Assembly: GCA_017419465.1 (NCBI GenBank) | Contig: JAFOLE010000066.1 | Location: 1-44,753 of the forward strand | Reading direction: 5' to 3' | DNA length: 44,753 nucleotides | Origin: Solobacterium sp. | GTDB taxonomy: Bacteria; Bacillota_I; Bacilli_A; Erysipelotrichales; Erysipelotrichaceae | Part shown: positions 21,025 to 29,358 of the stretch, piece after piece | Layout of the letters: every line of letters starts with the position of its first letter | How positions within the stretch are numbered: position 1 is the stretch's first letter | Made by a program: the position numbers and the translations under genes | Notes under the pieces: model-generated | Databases searched by the model: none | What the model was told of the DNA's origin: nothing | What the model saw: only the letters and a program-made list of their open reading frames with translations

Positions 21025-22701
21025 ATGATGAATGCAGCGAAGTATGCACCGGGATACTTTCCCGCTCCCGCCGGAAATGACGACTGGGTAAAAAAGGATC
21101 ACATTGAAAAAGCACCGAAGTGGTGCAGCGTGGATCTGCGTGACGGAAACCAGGCGCTGATTATCCCGATGAGCCTCGAAGAGAAGATGGAATTCTATGA
21201 GATGCTGCTGAAGATCGGATTCAAGGAGATCGAAGTAGGATTCCCGGCAGCCAGTGAAACAGAATATGAATTCCTGCGCAAGCTGATTGATGAAAAGCGG
21301 ATTCCGGAAGATGTGACCGTTCAGGTTCTCACGCAGTGCAGAGACCATATCATCCGCAAGACCTTTGAGGCGGTAAAGGGCGCACCTGCGGCGGTGATTC
21401 ACTTCTATAACTCCACCAGCGTTGCCCAGCGTGAACAGGTGTTCAAAAAGAGCAAGGAAGAAATCAAGCAGATTGCTGTTGACGGCGCAAAGCTCGTCAA
21501 ACAGCTGTCGGAAGAATATGAAGGCAATTTCCGCTTCCAGTATTCACCGGAGAGCTTTACCGGAACCGAACCGGAATATGCACTGGAAGTATGCAATGCC
21601 GTACTGGATGTGATGCAGCCGACACCGGACAAGCCGATGATCATCAATCTGCCGTCCACCGTGCAGATGTCCATGCCGCATGTCTATGCATCGCAGATCG
21701 AGTATTTCTCCAAGAATCTGAAATACCGTGATTCCGTTGTTCTCTCGCTCCATCCGCACAATGACCGCGGAACCGGCGTGGCGGATGCGGAGCTCGGCGT
21801 GCTGGCCGGCGCAGACCGCATTGAATGCTGCCTGTTCGGAAACGGCGAACGCACCGGAAATGTCGATGCGGTAACACTCGCAATGAACATGTACAGCCAC
21901 GGCGTTGACCCGCATCTCGATTTCTCCAACATGCCGGAAATCGTTGAAGTGTTTGAACGTGTTACACGCATGCAGGTGCATCAGAGAAGCCCGTACGGCG
22001 GAGAACTCGTATTTGCGGCCTTCTCCGGAAGCCACCAGGATGCGATTGCCAAGGGAATGGCATATCGTGCCGAGCGCGGTGATGAGCGCTGGACCGTTCC
22101 GTATATCGTTATCGACCCGCATGATATCGGCCGTACCTATGATGCGGATATCATCCGTATCAACAGCCAGAGCGGAAAAGGCGGTGTCGGTTATGTGCTC
22201 GAACAGAAATACAGCATCGTTCTCCCGCCGAAGATGCGCGAAGAACTCGGCTATGCGGTCAAGGATGTCTCTGATGTCAGCCACCGCGAGCTGAAGCCGG
22301 AAGAAGTCTATGAAGTCTTCCGAAACAAATATCTCAATCTCACCGCTCCTCTGAACATTCTCAGCACGCATTTCATTCAGGAAGAAAATGATCAGATTGC
22401 CGCAACCGCAAAGCTCTTCCTCAATGGCGAGGAGCGCCGCGTATCGGCAGAAGGCAACGGACGTCTTGACGCTGTCGCAAGTGCAATTGCCGACTTTACC
22501 GGAAAACAGTTCGTACTGGAAACCTATACCGAGCATGCGCTCGACAACAAATCTTCCGCTATGGCCGCCTGCTATGTCGGTCTTCGCTGGAAGAACGGCA
22601 CCGCATCATGGGGTGCAGGATTTGACACCGACATCATCCGTGCCGGCATCAAGGCACTTGTCTCCGCATTCAATAACGGCTATGTGAAGGAGGAAGCGTA
22701 A
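21025..22701 (+). CDS. leuA: 2-Isopropylmalate synthase (long, LeuA type 2)
   Basis: A 558-residue enzyme of the leucine branch that condenses acetyl-CoA with 2-oxoisovalerate. The TIM-barrel start SVDLRDGNQALI, the metal-site HPHNDRGTG (HxH-type) and GNGERTGNVD are intact. The C-terminal third (about 420-558) is the regulatory/dimer domain where leucine feedback acts. The length and the SVDLRDGNQ signature match the LeuA2 form (yeast, Corynebacterium) rather than the shorter Bacillus LeuA. AGGAG is 11 nt upstream. It is the first gene of the Leu T-box operon; leuC begins 2 nt after its stop. Confidence 0.95.
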   Translation: MMNAAKYAPGYFPAPAGNDDWVKKDHIEKAPKWCSVDLRDGNQALIIPMSLEEKMEFYEMLLKIGFKEIEVGFPAASETEYEFLRKLIDEKRIPEDVTVQVLTQCRDHIIRKTFEAVKGAPAAVIHFYNSTSVAQREQVFKKSKEEIKQIAVDGAKLVKQLSEEYEGNFRFQYSPESFTGTEPEYALEVCNAVLDVMQPTPDKPMIINLPSTVQMSMPHVYASQIEYFSKNLKYRDSVVLSLHPHNDRGTGVADAELGVLAGADRIECCLFGNGERTGNVDAVTLAMNMYSHGVDPHLDFSNMPEIVEVFERVTRMQVHQRSPYGGELVFAAFSGSHQDAIAKGMAYRAERGDERWTVPYIVIDPHDIGRTYDADIIRINSQSGKGGVGYVLEQKYSIVLPPKMREELGYAVKDVSDVSHRELKPEEVYEVFRNKYLNLTAPLNILSTHFIQEENDQIAATAKLFLNGEERRVSAEGNGRLDAVASAIADFTGKQFVLETYTEHALDNKSSAMAACYVGLRWKNGTASWGAGFDTDIIRAGIKALVSAFNNGYVKEEA

Positions 22702-22703
22702 TC

Positions 22704-23975
22704 ATGGGAATGACAATGACGCAGAAGATCCTCGCTGCTCACGCGGGTCTTCCGGAAGTGACTGCCGGACAGCTGATCAACGCAAAGCTTGATCTTGTCC
22801 ACGGCAATGACATCACAACACCGGTCGCAATCAATGAATTTGAAAAAGCCGGTTTCACCGAAGTCTTCGATAAGGAAAAAGTTTCCATCGTCCTCGATCA
22901 CTTCGTGCCGAACAAGGATATCAAAAGCGCAACCCAGTCCAAGCAGTGCAGACTGTTTGCCGGTGCGCAGGGCGTCACGCATTTCTATGATGTCGGCACA
23001 ATGGGCATTGAACATGCATTACTCCCGGAAAAGGGAATTGTCGGAGCCGGTGACTGTGTGATCGGCGCAGACAGCCACACCTGTACCTATGGTGCGCTCG
23101 GCGCATTCTCAACCGGTGTCGGATCAACCGATATGGCGGCCGGTATGGCAAGCGGCTATGCATGGTTCAAGGTTCCTTCCGCAATCAAGGTCGTACTGAC
23201 CGGCAAGCTGAATGAACGTGTTTCCGGCAAGGATGTCATTCTTGATCTGATCGGCAGAATCGGCGTCGACGGAGCACTGTACAAGAGTCTTGAGTTTGTC
23301 GGCGAAGGCGTAAAGGAACTGTCGATGGATGACCGTTTCTGCATCTGCAATATGGCAATCGAAGCCGGCGCAAAGAACGGTATCTTCCCGGTTGATGAAA
23401 AGACCGTTGCCTACATGGATGGAAGAACCGAGCGTCCGTATACCGTTTATGAAGCGGATGAAGACGCTGTCTATGATGAGACCATTGAAATCAATCTCTC
23501 TGAACTGGTTCCGACCGTGTCCTGGCCGCATCTGCCGGAGAATACCCATCCGGCCTCCGAAGGATCGGACATCAAGATCGACCAGATTGTGATTGGAAGC
23601 TGCACCAACGGCCGTATTGAGGATATGGCAGCCGCATACGAAATTCTGAACGGAAAGAAGATTGCGCCGTGGGTGCGCGGCATCATCATCCCGGCTACCA
23701 TGGAAGTCTTCAAGGAATGCATCAAGCGCGGCTATGCGACTGCGTTTATCGATGCCGGCTGTATTATTTCCACGCCGACCTGCGGACCGTGCCTTGGCGG
23801 ATATATGGGAATCCTCGCTGAGGGAGAACGCTGTGTCTCCACAACCAACCGCAACTTCGTCGGACGTATGGGCCATGTAAAGAGCGAAGTCTATCTGGCA
23901 AGCCCGGCAACTGCCGCCGCAAGCGCACTGACCGGCTATATCACCGATCCGCGCACGATCGGAAAGGAGAACTGA
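22704..23975 (+). CDS. leuC: 3-Isopropylmalate dehydratase, large subunit
   Basis: A 423-residue aconitase-superfamily subunit carrying the 4Fe-4S cluster that isomerises 2- to 3-isopropylmalate with LeuD. The first cluster Cys is in IGSCTNGR, the other two in TPTCGPCLGG. GADSHTCTYGALGAF and the VGSTDMAA segment are present. The short, roughly 420-residue length marks the archaeal/clostridial-type LeuC (HacA-like two-subunit form). SD GGAGG lies in the end of leuA; leuD starts one base after its stop. Confidence 0.96.
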   Translation: MGMTMTQKILAAHAGLPEVTAGQLINAKLDLVHGNDITTPVAINEFEKAGFTEVFDKEKVSIVLDHFVPNKDIKSATQSKQCRLFAGAQGVTHFYDVGTMGIEHALLPEKGIVGAGDCVIGADSHTCTYGALGAFSTGVGSTDMAAGMASGYAWFKVPSAIKVVLTGKLNERVSGKDVILDLIGRIGVDGALYKSLEFVGEGVKELSMDDRFCICNMAIEAGAKNGIFPVDEKTVAYMDGRTERPYTVYEADEDAVYDETIEINLSELVPTVSWPHLPENTHPASEGSDIKIDQIVIGSCTNGRIEDMAAAYEILNGKKIAPWVRGIIIPATMEVFKECIKRGYATAFIDAGCIISTPTCGPCLGGYMGILAEGERCVSTTNRNFVGRMGHVKSEVYLASPATAAASALTGYITDPRTIGKEN

Positions 23976-23976
23976 G

Positions 23977-24465
23977 ATGCAGGCAAAGGGAACAGTATTC
24001 AAATACGGAGACAACGTTGATACCGACGTTATCATTCCGGCACGTTATCTCAATACCCAGGACGCAAAGGAACTGGCAATGCATACGATGGAAGACATCG
24101 ATGCGGATTACGTAAAGAAGGTAAAACCCGGTGACATCATGGTCGGCGGATGGAACTTCGGATGCGGCTCCAGCCGTGAACATGCCCCGCTGGTCATCAA
24201 GACAAGCGGCGCTTCGGTTGTCATTGCCAAGAGCTTTGCGCGCATCTTCTACCGCAATGCCATCAATATCGGTCTTCCGATCATGGAATGCGAAGAAGCC
24301 GCAGATGCCATTCAGGCAGGGGACACCGTTTCCGTAAACTTTGACACCGGCACAATTACCGATGAAACCACCGGTCAGACCTTCCAGGCTGAACCGTTTC
24401 CGGAATTCATTCAGAACATGATCAAAGCCGGCGGACTCATGAATTCGATCAGGGAGAAGCAGTAA
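23977..24465 (+). CDS. leuD: 3-Isopropylmalate dehydratase, small subunit
   Basis: A 162-residue swivel-domain subunit. GDNVDTDVIIPARYL and FGCGSSREHAPL, the substrate-recognising loop, are intact. The short length pairs with the 423-residue LeuC. AAGGAGA sits in the end of leuC. Its stop overlaps the leuB ATG by one base. Confidence 0.96.
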   Translation: MQAKGTVFKYGDNVDTDVIIPARYLNTQDAKELAMHTMEDIDADYVKKVKPGDIMVGGWNFGCGSSREHAPLVIKTSGASVVIAKSFARIFYRNAINIGLPIMECEEAADAIQAGDTVSVNFDTGTITDETTGQTFQAEPFPEFIQNMIKAGGLMNSIREKQ

Positions 24466-25535
24466 TGGAAAAGAACATTGCGGTAATCCGCGGAGATCAT
24501 TCCTCCCGTGAATTTGTAAGAGAAACCCTGCGTGTCATCGACAGGATCGCAGAGAAGTTCGGTCATACCTTCCATTACATTGATGTTGCGATGGGCGGCG
24601 ATGCGATCGATCAGTTCGGCGAACCGCTCCCTGCATCGGAACTGCAGAAGTGCCTGGACAGTGACTCCGTGCTGCTTGGCTCGGTCGGCGGTCCGGAATG
24701 GGACGGCCTGCCCGGCGACAAGCGTCCGGAAAAGGGACTGCTTGCCCTGCGTGCAGGAATGGGCCTGTATTCCAATGTGCGACCGGCAACCATCTGGCCG
24801 CAGCTTGCGCCGGCAAGTCCCCTGCGCGCGGACATCGCCGCAAACGGCATTGATTTTGTGATTATCCGCGAGCTGACCGGCGGCATATACTTCGGTGAAC
24901 ATAAAACCGAATACAACGGCACCGAAGAAGTCGCGACCGACAACATGATCTATTCCGCACATGAAATTGAACGGATCGGACGCATCGGCTTTGAGACTGC
25001 CCGCAAGCGCCGGAAGAAGCTGACGAGCGTGGACAAGGCAAACGTGCTGGATACCTCGCGTCTCTGGCGGAAGATCATGCATCAGCTGAAGGAAGAATAT
25101 CCCGATGTGGAATATGAAGACATGCTGGTGGACAACTGCGCAATGCAGATTGTGAAGAACCCGGCGCAGTTTGACGTCATTGTCACAGAAAACATGTTCG
25201 GCGACATCCTGTCGGATGAAGCCAGCATGATCACGGGGTCGATCGGTATGATTCCGTCGTCCTCCCTCGGCGCAACTTCCGTCGGTGTCTATGAACCGAT
25301 TCACGGAAGTGCTCCGGACATTGCCGGAAAGAACATCGTCAATCCGATGGCCTGCATTCTGAGTGCGGCCATGATGTTCCGATACAGTTTCGATATGCCG
25401 GAAGAGGCAGACACAATTGAAAAAGCAGTCGGTGCAGTACTCGACAAAGGGTACCGGACTGCGGATAATCAAAGCGAAGGATGTACCGTTCTCGGTACAA
25501 TAGAAATAACCGATAAGATCCTGGAGGAAATCTGA
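24465..25535 (+). CDS. leuB: 3-Isopropylmalate dehydrogenase with altered N-terminal motif
   Basis: A 356-residue NAD-dependent dehydrogenase that makes 2-oxoisocaproate. Typical elements are present: GSVGGPEWDGLP, LRAGMGLYSNVRPA, ELTGGIYFGE, SVDKANVLDTSRLWR, TENMFGDILSDEAS and GSAPDIAGKNIVNP (NAD site). The near-universal N-terminal GDGIGPE motif instead reads RGDHSSREFV (from residue 9). That change could alter cofactor contacts. The reading frame continues cleanly on both sides, so a frameshift is not the cause. Its role is fixed by the leuA-leuC-leuD context. AGGGAGA lies within the end of leuD. Confidence 0.92.
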   Translation: MEKNIAVIRGDHSSREFVRETLRVIDRIAEKFGHTFHYIDVAMGGDAIDQFGEPLPASELQKCLDSDSVLLGSVGGPEWDGLPGDKRPEKGLLALRAGMGLYSNVRPATIWPQLAPASPLRADIAANGIDFVIIRELTGGIYFGEHKTEYNGTEEVATDNMIYSAHEIERIGRIGFETARKRRKKLTSVDKANVLDTSRLWRKIMHQLKEEYPDVEYEDMLVDNCAMQIVKNPAQFDVIVTENMFGDILSDEASMITGSIGMIPSSSLGATSVGVYEPIHGSAPDIAGKNIVNPMACILSAAMMFRYSFDMPEEADTIEKAVGAVLDKGYRTADNQSEGCTVLGTIEITDKILEEI

Positions 25536-25561
25536 TCTGTCGGAGACAGGAGGGAATGCTT

Positions 25562-27193
25562 ATGAACGGTGCTGATGCGGCTGCGAAATGCCTGGAGCTT
25601 GCCGGAGTCACTACAGTCTACGGATACCCCGGCGTTGCGATCTGCCCGGTATTTGACAGCCTGCTGAATACGGATATTCATACCGTCCTTGTACGCTCGG
25701 AAGCCAACGCGGCGCATGCGGCATCCGGCGAGGCACGTATTTCCGGAAAACCCGGTGTATGTATCTGTACCAGCGGTCCCGGCGCAACCAATCTGATTAC
25801 CGGTATTGCGACGGCATACATGGACAGTATTCCGATGGTATGCATTACCGGCCAGGTCAACAGTGATCTGATCGGCGGTGATGTATTCCAGGAGGCGGAT
25901 ATTACCGGTGCGGCAGAAAGCTTTGTAAAGTACAGCTATCTCGTCCGGAAGGCCTCGGATATTCCGCGTATTTTCAAGGAGGCATTTCATATTGCCTCAA
26001 CCGGACGCAGAGGACCGGTGCTGATCGACATTCCGTTTGATATCCAGAATCAGGAAGTGCGGAAATTCGACTGGCCGGAGGAAGTGAATCTGCGTACCTA
26101 TAAACCGACATTTTACGGAAATCCGATGCAGATCCGCAAAGTTGTGACAGCTCTGGAAAACTGTGAGCGTCCGATTCTCTATACCGGCGGCGGTGTGCAC
26201 CTCTGCCAGGCACGGGAACTGGTCCGCGCATTCAGTGAGAAGTTCAATATTCCGGTTGTCTCAACGATGATGGGAATCGGCGCAATGCCCTCCAAGCATC
26301 CGCTGTATATGGGCATGGCCGGGAATAACGGCAATCTTGCGGCGAACAAGGCAATCAATGAATCCGATACCGTGATTCTTGTCGGTGCGCGCATTGCGGA
26401 CCGGGCGGTAAACAACCCGGGAAAGATGATGGCGAACAAGACGCTGATTCACATTGACGTGGACCCGGCGGAAATCGGCAAGAATGCACACTGCGATCTT
26501 CCGATCGTCGGTGATGCGAAGGCAATCTTCGAGGTAATGCTGAAAGAGGAAATCAACATGCCAGATCTCAGCGGCTGGGTTTCCGAACTGCAGACCTACC
26601 GCAAGAAGAAGAGCCGCCGTGTGACACCGGAGCGGTTTACGGATCCGGCATACTTCGTGCAGAAACTGTCTTCCGCGATGGATGATGATGCAGTGTATGT
26701 TGCGGATGTCGGTCAGAACCAGATCTGGAGCTGCGCAAACGTCATCATGCGGGAAGGGCGGTTCCTGACCAGCGGCGGTATGGGCACGATGGGTTATTCT
26801 CTGCCTGCCGCAATCGGTGCCAAGATGGCAAACCGTGATACGCAGGTCGTATCGGTCAGCGGCGATGGCGGTTTCCAGATGGCGATGATGGAACTTGCGA
26901 CGATGAATCAGGAGAATCTCGATCTCAAGATCGTCGTTCTGAACAACTCCACGCTCGGCATGGTTAGGGAAGCGCAGAAGTTCTCATTCGGAGAACGTTA
27001 TACGATGGTAGACCTCAACGGCGGACCGGATTATGAACAGCTGGCAAAGGCATACCGTCTGAAATACCTGAAGATTGAAAACAATGACGAAGTCGACAGC
27101 ACCGTAAAGAAATTCCTGAAAACAAAGGGAAGTGTTCTGCTTGAAGTAATCGTCGATGAGGACGGCATTGTCAGAAAGGGGGACCGGAAATGA
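25562..27193 (+). CDS. ilvB: Acetolactate synthase large subunit (first isozyme, Leu operon)
   Basis: A 543-residue ThDP enzyme that forms acetolactate or acetohydroxybutyrate. The ThDP-binding segment GDGGFQMAMMELATM...NN, the SGPGATNLITGIATAYMDS region and VGQNQIWSCA are typical. The catalytic Glu is kept in VRSEANAAHAA, but the usual HEQ reads SEA and the family GYAR reads GEAR; the start is GYPGVAICPVFDSL rather than GYPGGAVL. It belongs to the clostridial IlvB subgroup, from memory. The ATG at 25562 is preferred: AGGAGG (25548-25553) is 8 nt upstream, too near for the ATG at 25556. Overlaps ilvN by 4 nt. A second ilvB lies at 32221. Confidence 0.88.
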   Translation: MNGADAAAKCLELAGVTTVYGYPGVAICPVFDSLLNTDIHTVLVRSEANAAHAASGEARISGKPGVCICTSGPGATNLITGIATAYMDSIPMVCITGQVNSDLIGGDVFQEADITGAAESFVKYSYLVRKASDIPRIFKEAFHIASTGRRGPVLIDIPFDIQNQEVRKFDWPEEVNLRTYKPTFYGNPMQIRKVVTALENCERPILYTGGGVHLCQARELVRAFSEKFNIPVVSTMMGIGAMPSKHPLYMGMAGNNGNLAANKAINESDTVILVGARIADRAVNNPGKMMANKTLIHIDVDPAEIGKNAHCDLPIVGDAKAIFEVMLKEEINMPDLSGWVSELQTYRKKKSRRVTPERFTDPAYFVQKLSSAMDDDAVYVADVGQNQIWSCANVIMREGRFLTSGGMGTMGYSLPAAIGAKMANRDTQVVSVSGDGGFQMAMMELATMNQENLDLKIVVLNNSTLGMVREAQKFSFGERYTMVDLNGGPDYEQLAKAYRLKYLKIENNDEVDSTVKKFLKTKGSVLLEVIVDEDGIVRKGDRK

Positions 27194-27678
27194 AACGAAT
27201 CTTTTCCGTACTCGTGGAAAACCGTTCCGGTGTCCTGAGCAAGGTCTCCGGTCTGTTTGCACGCCGGTCCTTCAACATCGAGTCCCTTGCGGTCGGTGAA
27301 ACAAACGACCCGGATGTTTCCTGCATGACGATCGTTTCCTCGGGCTCCAAGCAGACGATGGAACAGATTGAAAAGCAGCTGAACAAGAAACTCGATGTCA
27401 TCAAGATCAAGAGTTTTGAAAATTGGCAGAGTGTGACAAGAGAACTGATTCTCATCAAGCTCCGCTACAACAAGTCCAACCGGGAGGAAATCCTGAGTAT
27501 CTGTACACTGGCAGGCGCAGAAGTCGTGGATGCCGGAAAGCGCACCATGATGATTCAGCTCTGTGATACGCCTGAGAAGGTGCAGATGCTGCTGGATCTT
27601 CTGGCGGGCATCAGTATCGTGGAAGTCGCACGTACCGGCACGCTTGCGCTGCAGCGGTGCGTGGATACCGAAAAGTGA
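27190..27678 (+). CDS. ilvN: Acetolactate synthase small subunit (first isozyme)
   Basis: A 162-residue regulatory subunit. The N-terminal ACT domain begins FSVLVENRSGVLSKVSGLFARRSFNIESLAVG, the valine-binding motif region, followed by the C-terminal ACT-like half (RELILIKLRYNK onward). It activates the catalytic subunit and gives end-product inhibition. It overlaps ilvB by ATGA (27190-27193). A terminator-like hairpin follows, ending the leucine operon. Confidence 0.93.
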   Translation: MKRIFSVLVENRSGVLSKVSGLFARRSFNIESLAVGETNDPDVSCMTIVSSGSKQTMEQIEKQLNKKLDVIKIKSFENWQSVTRELILIKLRYNKSNREEILSICTLAGAEVVDAGKRTMMIQLCDTPEKVQMLLDLLAGISIVEVARTGTLALQRCVDTEK

Positions 27679-27688
27679 ATTTAACAGA

Positions 27689-27715
27689 AAAGGCGCAGAG
27701 GTATTGCGCCTTTCT
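27689..27715 (+). terminator. Terminator-like hairpin after ilvN1
   Basis: 9-bp stem AAAGGCGCA (27689-27697) / TGCGCCTTT (27705-27713), 7-nt loop, short T-rich end (TTTCT). The T tract is short, so some readthrough to the aldo/keto reductase gene is possible. Confidence 0.7.
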
Positions 27716-27718
27716 GAC

Positions 27719-27737
27719 ATTTCAGCGATTCTGAAAT
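27719..27737. repeat. Inverted repeat upstream of the aldo/keto reductase gene
   Basis: ATTTCAG (27719-27725) and CTGAAAT (27731-27737), 5-nt spacer, perfect. It lies 26 nt before the gene start and could be an operator; no T tract follows. Confidence 0.5.
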
Positions 27738-27762
27738 AAACACAGTGAAAGGAACAGACAAT

Positions 27763-29007
27763 ATGAGTGTATTTACCGGAAAAGAAAAACTGAAGCTCGG
27801 TTTTGGAATGATGCGCCTTCCAAGACTCGAGGATGACACCATTGACATTCCGCAGGTCTGCGAAATGGTTGACCTGTTCATGGAAGCCGGCGGAACGTAT
27901 TTTGACACTGCATTTGCCTATCCCGGCAGTGAGGAGGCCATAAGAAAAGCGCTCGTGGAACGTTATCCCAGAGACAGCTATACGCTTGCCTCCAAACTGT
28001 TTATTCAGCCCGGAAGTTCGATCACCGAGGAAGAGGCGAAAAAAGAGTTTGAAACCACGCTTGAGCGAACCAATGCCGGATATATCGATTACTACCTGGT
28101 GCATGCGATTCAGCGCACGAACTGGGAGAAGTATGAGGAATACGGCATCTGGGATTATGTGAAAGGTCTGAAGGAACAGGGACTGATCAGACATTACGGT
28201 TTCTCCTTCCATGCCGATCCCGACCTTCTGGTTCAGATTCTTGAAGCGCATCCGGACAGTGAATTCGTCCAGCTTCAGATCAACTACGCCGACTGGGACA
28301 ATCCCGGCGTCGCCGCAAAGCAGAACTTCGAGATCTGCAAGAAATACGGCAAGCCGGTTGTGGTCATGGAGCCGGTCAAGGGAGGCATTCTTGCCGATCC
28401 GATCGATACGGTAAAGGCTGTCTTTGACAAAGAGAATACCGGCATGTCCTATGCATCCTGGGCGCTGCGTTATGTTGCGGAAAAGGAAAACCTGCTTGCG
28501 GTGCTGAGCGGAATGAGTTCTGTTGAACAGATGAAGGATAACCTGTCTTTCATGAAAGACTTCAAACCGCTGTCCGAACATGAACATGAGGTGATCCGTC
28601 AGGCGCAGAAAGCCCTGGATGAAGACAAGTCCATTCCCTGCACGGCATGTCATTACTGCACGAAGGGCTGCCCGATGAATATTCCGATTCCGGAAATCTT
28701 CAATGTTGAAAACCGGAAGAAGGGAAGCCCGGAATTCCGGGTCCGCCGGGAATACCTTATTGTCACTATGGACAAAGGCAAAGCCTCCGACTGCATCCAG
28801 TGCGGCCAGTGCGAAAATGCATGCCCTCAGCATCTGCCGATCATCTCGCTCTTGAACAGATGCGTGTGCTGGAATAATCAGAATCCGAAGCATATGACCC
28901 TGCCCCTCCAGAAGGCGGCAGGATTTTTTGTGGGTAAGTCAGAGCCAAATCTGTATGTCACGCCGCTCAAAATGAAACAAAATTCAATTTGTTTCAATAA
29001 AATTTAA
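27763..29007 (+). CDS. Aldo/keto reductase with 4Fe-4S ferredoxin domain; apparent 3' frameshift
   Basis: The AKR barrel has the catalytic tetrad region DTAFAYPGSE (Asp/Tyr), LASKLFIQ (Lys) and LVHAIQ (His). Two 4Fe-4S motifs follow, CTACHYCTKGCP and CIQCGQCENACP. The family normally stops soon after CPQHLPII. Here the frame runs 40 residues further through an intrinsic terminator hairpin. One base of frame change near 28850 restores a normal end (LLEQMRVLE, stop at 28875-28877), so a one-base deletion or a sequence error is likely. The function is an NAD(P)H or Fe-S linked carbonyl reduction; substrate unknown. Start 27763 (MSVFTGKEK) follows AAAGGAAC; the earlier ATG at 27745 lacks an SD. 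It sits between the leucine and isoleucine units. Confidence 0.82.
   Translation: MSVFTGKEKLKLGFGMMRLPRLEDDTIDIPQVCEMVDLFMEAGGTYFDTAFAYPGSEEAIRKALVERYPRDSYTLASKLFIQPGSSITEEEAKKEFETTLERTNAGYIDYYLVHAIQRTNWEKYEEYGIWDYVKGLKEQGLIRHYGFSFHADPDLLVQILEAHPDSEFVQLQINYADWDNPGVAAKQNFEICKKYGKPVVVMEPVKGGILADPIDTVKAVFDKENTGMSYASWALRYVAEKENLLAVLSGMSSVEQMKDNLSFMKDFKPLSEHEHEVIRQAQKALDEDKSIPCTACHYCTKGCPMNIPIPEIFNVENRKKGSPEFRVRREYLIVTMDKGKASDCIQCGQCENACPQHLPIISLLNRCVCWNNQNPKHMTLPLQKAAGFFVGKSEPNLYVTPLKMKQNSICFNKI
28899..28929 (+). terminator. Intrinsic terminator inside the extended reading frame of the aldo/keto reductase
   Basis: Stem CCTGCC+CCT (28899-28907) pairs with AGG (28913-28915) and GGCAGG (28917-28922) around a 5-nt loop, then ATTTTTT to 28929. 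It lies 22 bases after the stop that the alternate frame would use. Confidence 0.82.
28973..28996. repeat. Perfect inverted repeat before the isoleucine T-box
   Basis: 9-bp arms TGAAACAAA (28973-28981) and TTTGTTTCA (28988-28996) with a 6-nt spacer. It overlaps the spurious end of the preceding frame, 41 bases upstream of the -35. It may be an operator or a weak second terminator; only A-rich sequence follows. Confidence 0.55.
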
Positions 29008-29036
29008 AATATTTTCAGAAATCGCTTTCTTCTTTA

Positions 29037-29065
29037 TTTACAAACGGATATGGTTTCGGTAAACT
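29037..29065 (+). promoter_or_regulatory. Promoter of the ilvA T-box leader
   Basis: -35 TTTACA (29037-29042), 17-bp spacer, -10 TAAACT (29060-29065); inferred start near 29072. Confidence 0.7.
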
Positions 29066-29071
29066 TTTTTC

Positions 29072-29346
29072 AGTGACCAAATGCGTACAACGGGGAGTGG
29101 CGATGAATGGTCCCGGACCAGAGAGCTGTCGGCTGGTGAAAGACAGTTCCGGAATTCTAAGCAGATCACCCCGCAGCAGATCCGCTGAAATTACCCAGTA
29201 AGCGGATACGGCAGACACCGTTATCAGAGTCCTCGGGTTGACTGACCCGGATGAGCGGCCGCAGATTTGCGGCAAGCAGAGTGGTACCGCGGAAGATTTC
29301 AGGCTTTCGTCTCTGACAGATGTACAGGGATGAAAGCCTTTGTTTT
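29072..29346 (+). ncRNA. T-box riboswitch, isoleucine type (specifier ATC)
   Basis: A leader before ilvA. The T-box core AGAGTGGTACCGCGG is at 29278-29292. Stem I distal loop GGTG is at 29135-29138. The specifier is ATC at 29165-29167 in AGATCACC, an isoleucine codon. The terminator stem AGGCTTTC (29301-29308) / GAAAGCCT (29332-29339) is followed by TTGTTTT. Uncharged tRNA-Ile should turn on ilvA, which commits threonine to isoleucine. The layout parallels the leucine T-box at 20692. Confidence 0.93.
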
Positions 29347-29358
29347 ATGGAGAAGTGT

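Noticed and set aside
27031..28893. 620-codon open frame on the minus strand
   Set aside because: It spans ilvB1, ilvN1 and the aldo/keto reductase on the opposite strand, has no SD and no family features; all three sense genes are well supported.
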